In this document: in pieces, positions 23,759-35,556 of the stretch
How the letters are laid out: the number at the start of each line of letters is the position of its first letter
How positions within the stretch are numbered: the stretch's first letter is position 1
Assembly: GCA_027257055.1 (NCBI GenBank)
Contig: JAPVLO010000008.1
Location: forward strand, 18,414,001 to 18,478,000
Direction: 5' to 3'
Source: Cephalopachus bancanus
Lineage: Eukaryota; Chordata; Mammalia; Primates; Tarsiidae
DNA: 64,000 bases
The notes under the pieces: model-generated
The model's database searches: none
What the model saw: the letters and a program-made list of their open reading frames with translations, nothing else
What the model was told of the DNA's origin: nothing
Position numbers and translations under genes: made by a program

Positions 23759-23772
23759 AAGAAAGAAAGAAT
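23722..23772. repeat. (GATA)n then (GAAA)n microsatellite
   Basis: About nine GATA units running into GAAAGAAAGAAAGAA; seen directly. Confidence 0.97.
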
Positions 23773-26081
23773 ACCTTTTCTTCTTTCTTAACCTCTCAGC
23801 AGAAACCATGATAGAAACTACTTTGTAACATTCCCTATGGAGCATGAGGGAAATAAAAGAAAAAAAAGCACATCTTTTTCTCACAATGAAATAGAGAAGA
23901 TTCTGAAATCGGAAGCCTATATATGTAGTATTATATCTCAAATAAAGAGGATGTAGGGAATTCAGGCAACATTTTTTTTTCCCAATTGGAAACTTTTGTT
24001 CTTCTGATTCTGAGATGTCCACATATCCTGCAGGAGTTGCAGGACGAGCCCACCACAGTGCCTGGAACATGGTCAGCATTCAGGAAACAGAATTGTCAAA
24101 CTGAATTCCACAATCCACTCGTGAATGCAAACAAAATTCAAATTTTCCCTGAAAATTTATTCAACATCTTCTATGTGCCAAGTATATTGCTAAAGGCTTA
24201 TCTTTTAAGTATATAAAGATATACCCTAGTCACACAAATAGCTTATCATAAGAGATGGGAAATTGCAGGTAATTTTGGGGAAATTGTTAGAGCCAAGTAT
24301 ATGAAAAAATAAAAATGTCTCTATGGCCTTTTGACATAAGAAAAAACAGAAAACCAAAACAGCAAAACAGAATTTATCTAAGAATATTCTTCCCAAAGAG
24401 ATGATGACACCAATCTATATGAAACACCAGTGGATTTATTTAGGGATCCAAGTTGAATCTTTTAAAACCCAAAATGAAATCTCATGGACAAATAGGAGAT
24501 TCCATGTATGCAGTGTGATGAATCGTTGCATAGTTCTGCTTCACCAATAATATTATTAGTATAGCACTGAACCGTGGCAAAATTGGACATTAAAGAACAT
24601 AATGTTGCAATAATGATGTTATACTGGATCTTATTCATGAACAAATGGAAAGTAATACTTGTAATTTATCAATTGTGATCTATGATTAAAGAACTCATTA
24701 TCACTTAGAAAATGAATTTAATGAAAAACTTGTAATGAGCACTGACAATATTCCTATGAAATATTCCTCTGGGAATCAAGAGACATATTATTCACCAAGG
24801 TCAGATTTCAGTTTTTAAGGTTCCTTCTCATCAAAGATGCTGATGGGCACAGAGGTGCTACTAGAATTAGAAGGGAACAGAGTCATCTATGTTGGACAGT
24901 TTACTTTATAAGTGAACATGGACCTGGAAGATTAGAAAAATGGGAAGCAGGCCTCTGCAGGTTCTCACTGGACATTTGTAAAAGACTGAACACTCCTATA
25001 AGAAAGTGTGTAATAAGCAAGAATTGCTTCATTGAACTAACTTTTTGTTTTTACGTTAAACAAGGGCCGAGGCGATTGAACCAGGGGCGGTTTGAGGTAT
25101 GGGTGCAGTGGAATACCTGGACTGAAAAATGCGTAAAGGTCAAATTTAAACATTACTAACACCTAATTGTCTTTTTAAACAATCCCCCCACCCAACCCAT
25201 TTGAGATGAATTCACATTTATTCTGGCTTCTGTTCCCAAGCAGAAGCTCATTGACACCGGAATGGCTGGCTTTATGAAATGCACTTGGACCCGGCCTGGG
25301 TGGCCATCTCCTGAGCAAGAGAAGCAGGGAGTAGGGTGTTGCCTCATGCAGGACACACTCATTCAGTCTCCACTGGGAAGATCTTGCCACCCCTGGGGGA
25401 TAAATGCTGGGTGTAGTGGGCCAGAGCCAGTGCCACTGCAGGCCTGTCCTCTCAGCTTAAGTCGGCTTCAGGCGTGATTCCTGAAGCTCGCCTGTGTATT
25501 CTTCATGGATGCTGACTTCTGAACCTGAAGAAGCATTTCTCAATTAGTTTATGGTGTAGGGTAAGTCATTTAAAATGAAACCCATCAACACCCAGTGACT
25601 ATAGAATGGTTTTTAAATAAGTTGCCTTTGAAGCGCATCATTGTATAGTCTTTGCTTCTCTGTCATGATCTATCTTGGGGTAGCGATTTGTGTACTACTG
25701 TCCTTGTCTTTTAGTAGGTATGTGTGTAATGGTACAGAAATATAGCCACATACCTTAGACTTAGAGGAAAAGTCTACAGCCATAGGTATTGTCCAGTAAC
25801 TGATTCTAGAGATAGAACTATAAAGTATATGTTTTCATTTTTCTTGCTTTGATTATATTTTTATACAATTTTATATGCTGAAAAAAAATTTTAAATAAAT
25901 TTGCAATTTCCATTTGTAGAGCTCAGTTAGGTTTTTATCAGCTCTTGTGCCCACTGTACAGCCAGATCCCATCCTGTCTAATTTGTGTTCTCCCTTTTTT
26001 GTATCCTTTCCTTTGCCTTTTCCTTCTTCTCTTCTCCCATTTTTCTATATTTCACAAATTTCTTCTTTTGCCTCTGTCCAG
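23773..26081. other. No gene recognised
   Basis: Unassigned sequence. A fragment near 24050-24090 ('cacagtgcctggaacatggtcagcattcagg') resembles the L2 3' end. A GC-richer patch at 25250-25500 holds short overlapping frames without splice or family support. Confidence 0.4.
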
Positions 26082-26204
26082 GTAACCCATTCTGCTTGCA
26101 GTATTATGTGAACACATGCAAACACAAAATAATGGGAAAAATGAAACCGCTTCGTTTCAGTATAACCCACATGAGAAAGTTGAGGGTGTCAAAGGTGGGT
26201 GAGG
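26082..26204 (+). CDS. Candidate internal exon of an unidentified gene
   Basis: Preceded by a long pyrimidine tract ending CCTCTGTCCAG and followed by a strong donor GAGG|GTAAGT. The 123-base segment is open in the frame that leaves one base of a codon at each end (phase 1 in, phase 1 out), reading NPFCLQYYVNTCKHKIMG, then KMKPLRFSITHMRKLRVSK and VGE. The last base plus GA of the next candidate exon (31039) makes a Gly codon, so the frame carries on. I recognise no domain. The reading is basic with two cysteines. A chance AG...GT pair in AT-rich intron is a real alternative. No exon upstream of it was found. Confidence 0.25.
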
Positions 26205-27547
26205 GTAAGTGGGGAGGAGAAATCTGATTGGGAAAAGGAAGGAGGAAAAAGGAAATCCTTATGGGAGATCAATTACTCAAAGCAGGGTGAGTCACTGCAA
26301 GGCTCGTGTCATGTTGTTTTCTTCCCTTAGTGTAGAGCACAATTTTTGCTCTCACAGGGGTTTTCTCCTTAGGACGCTATACCTTCACCATGGGTTTGTG
26401 AGTTCTTTCCTAATAAGGGCACTGCCCATATATATGAGAATGGAAACCTCAGCTCCTCTCCTCAGTCTTAGAGATTGCTGTTATTCAGCTGGACTTGTAG
26501 GAAATGCCTGCATTAATATAAAGAACATTAAACAAGACTCAAAAGAGAGAGGCAAGCAGAACCAAAACCCCAAACCTCAACCCAGATCATGCCAAATAAA
26601 TCGTTCTTTGGAGGAATAAGGAAGGGATTTCTGGATATGTTCTGAGAATGTTCTTCCAAAAGGGAAGATGGTAAATGAACTTGTTTTTGTTTCACAGTAG
26701 TGGTAAAGTGTACCTCCACGATGTGAAATATACTTCTGGCAGATAAAATGCAGGTTGTAATTTGCATTTGTACATCACAGAGCAAGAGAATGGCCATTCA
26801 GTCTAAGGAAAGATGTTCTGTTCCCTATGATGCTGCTTTGTACTAAAAACAACCTATTCAAATGCCATAGCATCCTATCTCCAAGTGCAAAATGAAATCA
26901 CAGGGATTCATGTAAAGCAGAGTATACTAAGCTGCTCTCAAAAAAATTAAAGATATGTTTATTGTAAATCTGTATTGCACAGACGAGCCTGACAGTCCTT
27001 CAATGTATAATTTTTCCCAGCATCTAGTAATACTTGTATGCACTTCTGATTGCTGAATAAAAACAATGAGTTAACCTCTTAATTGAAATTTGAAAAAGAA
27101 AAGGCTGTTTTTTCTTTCTTTAATGCTTTTCACTGTTGTCCATGCACTGTCCCAGATATAGGGCTGCCCAAACTCACTCAGCCATTTGTCTCTCTTGTAT
27201 TCCCTAAAATGCCTCATAATATCTAGGCACCAAGTGCCTTTGCCTGCACACTAGGAGACATACATAGTGTGTGACCATATTGTGTTTCATTTAATCTTTT
27301 TGACTATGAGGGAGGAGGTGGATGGGTTATCAGAAACTCCTCAGAGGCATAAGAAATATCAGCATTCATGGAATTATGCTGGCTTCTATATGTTTCATTT
27401 TCTTCGGGGTACAGTAATATTACAGTTATATAGCCCTGCCATGCTAGGTTTGATTTCCAAACTTTTTCTCCTACTTTTGAAAGGGCTATACTTGGCAATA
27501 CTTTTCTGTTCTCCAGCCATGAACATAAGGACTCTGACTAGGGGGTA
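26205..27547. other. No gene recognised
   Basis: Unassigned sequence. Long frames such as 26209-26619 on the plus strand show no domain or splice context. Confidence 0.4.
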
Positions 27548-27904
27548 CAGTTGCTTCTTGACTTGCATTGGGGTTACATCCTGATAAACCCATTGTAATT
27601 TGAAAATATAGTATGTTGAAAATGGATTTAATATACCTAAACTCTCAAACTTCATAGCTTAGCCTTGCCTGCCTCAAACTTCCTCAGAACACTTACATTA
27701 GTCTACGGTGGGCAAAATTATCTAATACAAAGCCTATTTTGTAATAAAGTGATAAATATCTCATGTAATTTATTGAGTATTGTACTGAAAGTGAAAAACA
27801 GAATGTTTGTATACAGTTTCTACTGAATGCATATCACTTTTGCACCATTACAAAGTGAAAAAAATCGTAAGCTGCGTCATCCATCATAAGTTGAGGACCA
27901 TCTT
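27548..27904 (+). mobile_element. Non-autonomous Tigger/pogo-like DNA transposon
   Basis: TA at 27546-27547 and 27905-27906 flank degenerate terminal inverted repeats (CAGTTGCTTCTTGACTTGCA versus, reversed, AAGATGGTCCTCAACTTATG). The body ('gggttacatcctgataaacccattgtaa', 'cagaacacttacattagtc', 'tttattgagtattgtactgaaagtg') matches an old mammalian DNA-transposon consensus I recall but cannot name with certainty. No transposase frame. Confidence 0.72.
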
Positions 27905-28099
27905 TAGTCATTATCCTGTTTATGGGGATACAAGTGGTTTACAAGAGGGAATCCCCTAGTGGTGAAGATGCGTATTACACAAATGCTACCCCTCATCTGG
28001 GCCGCCTATGAGTATTGTTCCTGCACAGTAACTCCAGCGGGTTATTATTCTGATATATGGGACTGTGATGTTCCTCTAACGTGACTGTGCTTGCCATTC

Positions 28100-28720
28100 A
28101 CTGAAACATATTTTTTAAATTTCTTTTTTTCTCAATGTAAAAACATAACTTATTCAATTTGGAAAATATTGAGACGTATACCAGAACTTAAAACCACTTG
28201 TAATACCCCATTCAACAATCAGTCACGGTCGATACTTTACTGTATTTTCTTATGGTCTTCTGCTATGCATTTTTACACAATTAAGGCCATACGGTATAGG
28301 TAATTTTGCATTGTGGTTTGTTCACATAACATTGGACTATAAGCATTTTCCTGTTTTTTTGAAAACTCTTCACTAATATTATTTCAGTAGCAACATAGTG
28401 TTTCATTGTATGATTGTAGCACAGTTTTACCTAACCACATCTCTGCTGTTGGGAAATTAAACTATATGCTTTTATGTTATTTTTTGCAGTTGTAAATATA
28501 GCAATGGAAGTCTTTGTACATAAGACTTTGTCATACTTCGGAATATCTCCACTGAACAAATTTTTAGATGTAGTTAGTGTACAATTATATTCAATTCACA
28601 TACAAAAAAAGGTGAAGAATTTTTGGGCTCCTCATTCATATGCCCAATTCAAATCAAAGCATATTCAACTATTTTAAAGGCCATATTTACATAGCATATA
28701 GTATTGCATATCTGAATAGC
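28100..28720 (-). mobile_element. Old L1 3' region (antisense), probable
   Basis: Text such as 'gtgtttcattgtatgattgtagcacag' and 'aaatatagcaatggaagtctttgtacata' resembles the antisense 3' region of old L1M elements. Similar text recurs at 52180-52480 and 54600-55125. Diverged; no frame. Confidence 0.5.
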
Positions 28721-29083
28721 TCTTGTGTTTTTGGTCATTGTTCTTTGTGATGAACAGACATCATCAAGTCACATAGAAGCAAGCCCAGCATTGGTAGTGG
28801 TTGTATGGTGGAGGAAAAAGATTAGTAAACACTCTGAATATACAGGTTTAATTTATGTACTATTGGAAGACAACTCTTAGGGAGGTGTGGGTGGGCTTGA
28901 AGCCCTTCAGACGCTTTCAGTTATTCTGCAGGCTGAATTTGGACTTATCTTGCTCTCTTTCCAAGACTGTAAAGAGGCAAAAATGATGATTTGTTATAGG
29001 GTCTCAGGCAATGACTTGCCCTCTACTGCAGCAGGGATAGAACACAAAGATGTTGGCAGAAATGCTTAGCGATAATGATCAGA

Positions 29084-29103
29084 GGTGTGTGTGTGTGTGT
29101 GTG
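29084..29103. repeat. (GT)n microsatellite
   Basis: Ten GT units, seen directly. Confidence 0.95.
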
Positions 29104-29234
29104 GCTGGTTATCAGAAAGTCAGTCATTTGCCATATGTTAAAAAAAAAGTGATTGAAAATGCCCAATAGATTGACCGAAACTTTCCTACCTCAGTCCTTC
29201 AGCTTCCACGTCTACCCTGTGGGATCTGGTTGTA

Positions 29235-29440
29235 TTATAATAGCATTTCTGTTGCCAAGCCATTAATAATGATGACATTTGGTCTCAAGGGCTCTTAAAT
29301 CATGCTTTCCCCAGTAGATGTGGGCATGGCCAGGCTAACCCCATTTTGCGGAAGGGAAATTATTTGGTTGGAGTTGAACCACAAATCACTGGGGTTTAGC
29401 ACTAGCCTTATGACGTCCTGAGTCTTAGGTGTGTGTGTTC
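29235..29440 (+). mobile_element. MIR-like SINE fragment
   Basis: Includes 'ccccattttgcggaagggaaat' and 'ttggagttgaaccacaaatcac', which follow the MIR 'ccattttacagatgagg' region loosely. Confidence 0.4.
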
Positions 29441-30320
29441 ACCCCACGGCAGGCAGCCTCGGTTGTCACTTTCATCACTGTCTTCTTCTCTAGACTCTTG
29501 ATGAATGAGATTCATTGCCTTTTTGCTGAACTAACCAAGGACATTAATTTGAAATATTTGAAAGCTCTTCGTTTGTCAAAAGATACCTCAAGTCACACAA
29601 GCCACGGTGATGACATTTCTGCCCCAAGCTGACTGATTGGGTTGTTTACTCTTTAAACAGCCACTTGCTGTGGTTCAAGGACAATGTAATTCCTGACCTC
29701 AAAGTGTTTATTTCCCAAAGATGACATGACATATTATCTGCTTTACGCAAGCCTAACCACACCCACACCACTTTCTTACTTTTGAATATAAACTGAAAAT
29801 AACAAACACTATATTGTACTTAACAGTGTGTCAAGTGCTTTCATGTGTTGTACCCTTACTTGATCTTGACAATTGTGTCCTGAAATTGATGTTTTTAGAA
29901 TTTTATAATGGAGAAAAATGAAACTTAGCAATGGCTAACTACATGGGCGTAGTTGCTTGTTTATTTGTTTTTATTTTACCTGCCTTATTCATGAAGTATT
30001 TGAGAATTCTAAAATCACATAAATTTAATACATTGGTTTTTTAACAGTTAAGAAAGCAGAATCAAACCAGAGGCATAACATAGAACTGGTATAGGTAGCA
30101 CAAACCATGACACACATTAGTATGCAGACATGCAGGCTGGTAGGCCTCCCCAGTTTCCAGTATTAAGTCATAAACTGGTTCTGAGTTTCCTGGAATCCTA
30201 AGTAAAAATGGAAAGAAGCCATTTACAAGATTCATGTTATCCATAAGGATAAGCACACCAGTTGTGCAGAAGAAGGAGGGCTTCAGCCGAAAGAAACATC
30301 TTCTCTGGGTATGACTGAAG
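29441..30320. other. No gene recognised
   Basis: A strong-looking acceptor (CACTGTCTTCTTCTCTAG, ending about 29492) precedes an open frame of 45 codons to a TGA at about 29632, but with no downstream polyadenylation signal that I can tie to it. Left unassigned. Confidence 0.35.
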
Positions 30321-30321
30321 G

Positions 30322-30512
30322 CAGTGCTTCTCACTCATGGCTGCAGATCAGGCTTCCCAGGGAATTTTTTTTAAAAAGTCCCCGTGGCCAGGCCTTACAA
30401 CAGACCAACTAAACAGAGTCTCGGGGTAAAGGGTCTGGGTATAAGTGTATTTTTTAAGACTCTTTAGGTGATCATAATATGTAGCCAGGATTGAAAACCA
30501 CTGACATAGTAG
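30322..30512 (+). mobile_element. MER5-like hAT relic
   Basis: Begins 'gcagtgcttctcact', ends 'ttgaaaaccactgac', the imperfect inverted termini typical of MER5-type non-autonomous hAT-Charlie elements, with 'ccaggccttacaacagaccaac' in between. Confidence 0.6.
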
Positions 30513-31038
30513 ATTTCTACAATAAATCCCAGAGCCAGTCTCATGTGATGGTTTTCCCCAAAGCCTTCTGTGTGCGTGGTACAGTAGAATGCCGTTTAGA
30601 AACTGGATCTGGACCAGGATTTTTTTTTTTTTTTTACTTAGTTTCTAATGTTTTCCCTGGAAATGGGAGGGAGCAAAGGAGGGGTGATGGGTCTTCAGAA
30701 ATGAAATTTCGATGAGTTAGGTACTATTTCCACGAGTGGAACTTTGAATAGAATGATAATTCGGTAACTGTGAAGTGGAAAATGATTTCGGAAACACAAC
30801 CTCAGTCAATTGGGAGCTAGTGGGAGGCTGACTCAGAATTTGGCCACCCCTAGCAGTCCATGGTGAAATCACAAACATGTTTATTTTATGCATCCCTGCC
30901 CGCTACCTGTTTATGACTCATGATTACAAGAGGTGGAATGGTTTCACCCCTTTACTGATATAGTGGGCATTTCGCCAAGCATACAGAGAAAATAACATTT
31001 CTAGAAGAGTTTGCAGTTCTGCTTTTTCACTGACCCAG

Positions 31039-31080
31039 GATTCCCAGAGATTCCTATCTCACTCAGGATCCGCAAAGAAG
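31039..31080 (+). CDS. Candidate 42-base internal exon of an unidentified gene
   Basis: The acceptor tract TTCTGCTTTTTCACTGACCCAG is good; the donor GAAG|GTACCA is acceptable. In the frame with two leading bases and one trailing base it reads FPEIPISLRIRKE, and the trailing G joins GC of the next exon (36217) to make Gly. The length is a multiple of three and the phase (1-1) equals that of both neighbours. All three frames are open in so short a segment, so openness alone is weak evidence; what supports it is the splice context and the phase match. It lies just upstream of the Alu at 31392. Confidence 0.35.
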
Positions 31081-31391
31081 GTACCAAGGGTATGAAAAGT
31101 TGCCTCTAGGAAAAGTCATCAAGCTGCAGGCTTTTGGAAGATCATAGTAGGTTACTTTTTCTGCACCAAGTATTACTGTGAAATAACCTGACATGGTCAA
31201 TGTCTCTACAAGTAATGGCATTAAGGCATACAGTTGTAGAGCACTTTGCAGTTTTTCAAGTAGTTAGGGAGGCAACATTAAATTTGATCTCTCAGCTTCA
31301 CGAGAGTATCCACAAGAGTGCCATATTTTTCACTAGACAAGAAGAAGGAAGTTTCTTTTTGTTGTGGTTGTTGTTTAAAACTTATTTATTA

Positions 31392-31690
31392 ACCGGGCTC
31401 GGTGGCTCAGCCTGTAATCCCATGCTTTGGGAGGCTGAGGTGAGTGGATTACCTGAGCCCGCGGGTTCGAGACCCGCCTGGGCAACTTGGCGAGACCTCA
31501 TCTCTACAATAAATCAAAAAATCAACTGAGCGTGGTAGCGCGCGCCTGTAGTTCCAGCTACTTGGAAGGCTGAGGCGGAAGGATCGCCGGAGCCCAGCAG
31601 GTCGAGGCTGCGGTGGCCAGGAGCATGCCACTGTACTCCAGTCTGGGCGACAGAGTGAGACTCCAACTCAAAAAAAAAAAAAAAGCAAAA
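31392..31690 (+). mobile_element. Alu SINE, lineage-specific variant
   Basis: Dimer CCGGGCTCGGTGGCTCAGCC to an A tail. Target-site duplication AACTTATTTATT on both sides. B box GGGTTCGAGACCCGCC intact. The right-arm hairpin is altered (GGCCAGGAGCATGCCACTG). Confidence 0.95.
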
Positions 31691-31784
31691 AACAAACTTA
31701 TTTATTTATTTTTATTATAAAGATGTGGGGTACAATTCAGGATTAGGAAGAAGAAGGAAATTTCTAATGCACAAGGTTTTCCAA

Positions 31785-31912
31785 GACGGAGGATTGGAAT
31801 CACTGGGGGCACTAGTGAAGTATCTAGATTCACAGGTCTCCCCTCTGGAAATGCTCATGCCTAGGGTTTGGTTGAGCCTAGGAATGTGGTTTTGTTTCCC
31901 ATTTATGCTAAA
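31785..31912 (+). mobile_element. MER5-like hAT relic (partial)
   Basis: Text 'ggaatcactgggggcactagtgaag...acaggtctcccctctgg...ctaggaatgtggttttg' follows the interior of MER5-type elements. Both ends are lost. Confidence 0.5.
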
Positions 31913-32327
31913 ATAATTGTCCCAGGTTTTTCTTACTGTTAGGCAAATTTGAGAGACTGTGCTTGAAGGAAACCCATAATGGGTTGGTCAAGAAGCAGTA
32001 AGAGTCATGGGAAAAGTTTCTTTAGGTTTGCACTTTGAAAGATCTTGGCTTAAATTTTGCTACTCCTCTCCAACATTCAGTAACTTCTCACAAATTGCTT
32101 AGATATTTTTGTCTCCAAATCCCTAAAGTGAGAATAATTTTATTGTCGGAGTGCTCACAATAGAAAAGACAATGAATTTTTGTTTTTTCATGCTTAGCTA
32201 ATACAATGCCAGGGCAAAAGAAACTAATTGATATGTGGGAGTGACTGTTGCCAGGGACCAAGCAGCCAAATTAGGAATCACCGCTTTGAATAAAAAAATC
32301 TAAGTCCTGCCTCCATCCTAACATAGT

Positions 32328-32540
32328 AGTTCTCAACCAAGGGACTTTTGTCTTTACTCCCAGAAGATATTTGTCACTGTCTTAAGGAATTTTTGATTGT
32401 CATGACTGGGGAGGTAGAGACATCTCATGGGTAGAGAACAGGCACATTGCTAAACATTCTCCAATGCATGGAACAGCTCCCACTACAAAGAACTGTGTGG
32501 CCCAGATTCATAGTGCTGCTGTTGGAAAACCCTATCTCAA
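32328..32540 (+). mobile_element. MER3-like hAT relic
   Basis: Starts 'agtagttctcaaccaaggga' and contains 'gtcatgactggggaggta', 'attgctaaacattctccaatgcatgga' and 'gctcccactacaaagaactgtgtggccc', the order of the MER3-type non-autonomous hAT consensus. Ends at 'ggaaaaccc'. Confidence 0.72.
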
Positions 32541-32857
32541 AAGTTCAGTGAGAAATCAAGTCTTGTGAGTGGAGGAATAAACACACTGAGTCATTGACAT
32601 CCCTATAGTAGAGGCAGATCCAGTGAGACACAGAGGCATTTCTGATGGAGCAGGAATGACTCTAGACCACGGGTCAGAAGTATGTATTTACGTTCTGGTG
32701 GTGCTGCCTATCAACGGTGACGTTGCACACTCAGAGTCCCCCATTCTTTGCATAGGATACAATGTGAACGGTGTTCACTGGAATTATGCAAAATACTGGC
32801 CCTGACCCACTGTGTCACTTGGGATACATCTTTTACTCCACAGAGTCCAAGACACCT

Positions 32858-33325
32858 CCTTAGACCCATTATCATTAGACTCACTTGGTGAACTTGGTAA
32901 AATGCAAATTTCTGGCCCCGTTTCCTGAAGATTCTGCTTCAAGGTCCGGAAAAGGATGTTGGAAGCCATCTTTATAAAAATCACCAGCTGGGCTCGGTGA
33001 CTCAGCCTGTAATCCCGCGCCTTTGGGAGGCTGAGGTGAGTGAATTGCCTGAACCCGCGGGTTCGAGACCTGCCTGGGCAATGAGACCTCATCTCTACAA
33101 TAAATCAAAAAATCAGCCGGGCGTGGTAGCACTTGCCTGTAATTCTGGTTACTTGGAAGGCTGAGGCGGAAGGACCCCCGGAGCCCAGCAGGTCGAGGCT
33201 GTGGTGGCCGGGAGCGGCCACTGCACTCCAGTCTAGGCGACAGAGTGAGACTCCAACTCAAAAAAAAAATCACCTCAGGGGTTTCTGAAACACAACTACA
33301 GCCAGGCTTGGACCTTCTAAATTCT
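32858..33325 (+). mobile_element. MER5-like hAT relic split by an Alu
   Basis: 'cattatcattagactcacttggtgaac...aaaatgcaaatttctggccccgtttcc' at the left and 'atcacctcaggggtttctgaaacacaac' at the right read as one MER5-type interior once the Alu and one copy of AAAAATCACC are removed. Confidence 0.6.
32987..33264 (+). mobile_element. Alu SINE, lineage-specific variant
   Basis: Dimer with exact target-site duplication AAAAATCACC (about 32976-32985 and 33265-33274). Well-kept right-arm hairpin (GTGGCCGGGAGCGGCCAC). The left arm lacks the 'acttggcg' bases after 'gggcaa'. Confidence 0.95.
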
Positions 33326-33329
33326 CCAG

Positions 33330-34284
33330 CAACTCTGACATTCAGGGTGTCTGTGAGTCCTGGAAAATGGAGAAATAATGTCCTGCCAGACACAGCTTAT
33401 TTCACTTCATGCAAATTAGCAGTTTTTGGAGGTTTGAGGTATTTGGACTAATTTTGTGTTTTCTATTTTTACTACTGCTATGCATACTACTACTATTGCT
33501 AGAAATGATAATAATAATAATTAACAATAACACAGAATATTAGGGTTGATGATCTGTTCTTTAAGATGAAAATGGAACGGTCTCAAACACCATCCAAAAC
33601 GTACTTTACTACTCCTCATTAGGGATTCTGGGGTAGGGAAAACATACCGCTCACCCATTCACCTGGAGTCCCAAGTGTTTCTCCTTCCTCTGAGGCTGAC
33701 CTGTCCATGGGTCATCTCATTATCTTTGTCAGTGACAGTGTTGATAGACAAGGTTTTCTTGATTAGCGCAACTTGTACTCACACCAGGCCTCTGCATATA
33801 AAGCAGACTTTACTAAAAGTTTAGGAGGATTGTAGGGACTCCTGACAGAAGTAACCTAACATTGACTCTGATTAAGAATTCTCTCTGCATTTCTGCCACC
33901 TCAGACTGCAGGCATCTGCAGAGTAGCTGAAATCTGGCTCCAGGCCTCTTTCTTCCCACTCTGTATGGCAAAATAAAGAAATGAATAAACAAATATTTGT
34001 GTTTACTTATGACGTATGTGTGCAGTTATGCATCTATTTTATATGTATATTTATAAACAAATATATGTGTTTATACATACACACCCACATGCGTATATAT
34101 AAACATCCTGGGGTTTGACATTTCATTCCCTCTTGACCCAATTAACTGTGTATGTGAACAAAACAATCCCCTTCCTAATAAGAATTCTGTTGCCAGCTGC
34201 TGGCAAACTCAGAGACCCCACTTAACCTGGTATTGATGTAGTCTCCCCTCATTCCTGAGTGCTTGCACACACCTTGGTTGCTTT
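33330..34284. other. No gene recognised
   Basis: Unassigned; includes an (ATA)n-like stretch near 33507-33520 and an AT/CA-rich stretch at 34010-34100. Confidence 0.4.
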
Positions 34285-34405
34285 AGTCCTCACCAGAACA
34301 CTTTGATGTAGTTGTTGTTATGCTCCTCATTTTACAGATAAAGACTCAAGCTTCAGAGAGATGCAGTTGATTTGCTAGAGTTCCAATAGCTAGTAAAGAC
34401 TCTAG
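34285..34405 (-). mobile_element. MIR SINE fragment
   Basis: 'ctcctcattttacagataaagactcaagcttcagagag' is the MIR 'ccattttacagatgaggaaactgaggc' core, diverged. Confidence 0.65.
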
Positions 34406-34599
34406 GGACAAAACCCCAGATTCTGTTGGGAGCCGGCCACGGAGGCCCACCTGAACGTTAGGGATCAAGGTGGGCTGTGGACCCTGAGACCACTAGGATG
34501 TGTTCAGGAGCTGTTGGCCCATTCCCTTCTCCTTTTTTTTTGCTATTTAGTATACCTCATTAGAAGGAACTTTGATGATCTAAGCATGAAGCTCTGAGA

Positions 34600-35415
34600 G
34601 TACACAGGAATGTCTTACTTTAGGAGTTCATTGTTCCTGTTTCTCACAGACTGTGGTTTTGGCTTTAAACTTAACACAGTTCAAACTCAGGTCACATTTG
34701 GGAGCCTTTAATATGGTACAAGCTTCTTTATAAGATTTAAAAGTATATTTGTAGAATTAGTATATACATATGGAGAGCTGCTTTCAGCTTTAGATGGTGT
34801 AGATGATTATCTAGAGTTACTAGAAATGCCCCAGCATGAACTTTGGGCTGGGCCACATTCCTAAGGGCCCAGCACGTACTTTGAACTGGGCTGTATTCTT
34901 TTAAACTGGTTTTAGCTAAAGTTAGTGTAGGGTTTTTCTACTTATTATAGAAATTGAATTTATTTTATTCATAGAAAGTATTGTAGACTAGGTTATGCTA
35001 CATCAGTGAATTATGTTAGTTCAAGCATGATCAAACATGACACTTTGAGGTTTAATAAGAATACAGCTAACTTTAGAAATTTCATTGTTCCCATTTTCTA
35101 CTATTGTGGTCTTGGCCTTAATACAATTTACAGTTTATATTTGGGCTTTATTTTTAGAAGCTTTATTGCTGATGATCAGCTTTATATATTAGGATTAGGA
35201 ATTAGAAACTTTTATATAAGTTAAAATAGATATATAGGATTTTAGAACAGGCATTTTGTTAAAAGATTGTAATCAATTGATCCTAGAAACAGCCCAGCGT
35301 GATCTTTTGACTGGGCCACATTCTTTAGGAACTGGTTTGGGCTGTAATTAAGAGTTTCTATAGTGTAGGTAGAATTAGTGTAAAATAGAAAGGAATTAGG
35401 ATTTAAGTTAGTCAT
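34600..35415 (+). repeat. Tandem duplication inside the LTR
   Basis: Two diverged units about 455-463 bases apart: 'ttcattgttcc...tgtggttttggc' (34627) versus 'ttcattgttcc...tgtggtcttggc' (35081), and 'ctgggccacattc' at 34848 versus 35311. Units span roughly 34600-34950 and 35055-35415. Confidence 0.75.
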
Positions 35416-35505
35416 TAGGTGTTGTGTATGCATCACTTTTAAAAGTTATTGATTATTAGAATATTATGATGTTAGAATTGTAGTATTGCTTTTGAGGATA
35501 TTAAC

Positions 35506-35556
35506 CAAGCATGAGGAACAGTGAGATAATTTTGGGATTGTCCTTCCTCATGCTTG
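35506..35556. repeat. 13-bp perfect inverted repeat in the LTR
   Basis: CAAGCATGAGGAA (35506-35518) and TTCCTCATGCTTG (35544-35556) are exact reverse complements around a 25-base loop, about 90 bases upstream of the TATA-like box. Confidence 0.9.

Noticed and set aside
26209..26619. 136-residue plus-strand open frame
   Set aside because: Starts inside the candidate intron after the GTAAGT donor, has no domain or start context, and its composition is that of random translated DNA.
27588..27655. Minus-strand frames over the Tigger-like element
   Set aside because: The element is non-autonomous and the frames show no transposase motif.
29492..29635. Terminal-exon-like frame after a strong acceptor tract (LLMNEIHCLFAEL...)
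   Set aside because: No upstream partner exon in matching phase and no nearby polyadenylation signal; more likely a chance acceptor in intron.
32881..33393. 170-residue minus-strand frame and similar '[10 protein letters not shown]...LPSSWNYR' frames elsewhere
   Set aside because: These are translations of Alu sequence, which often lacks stops on the antisense strand; not proteins.
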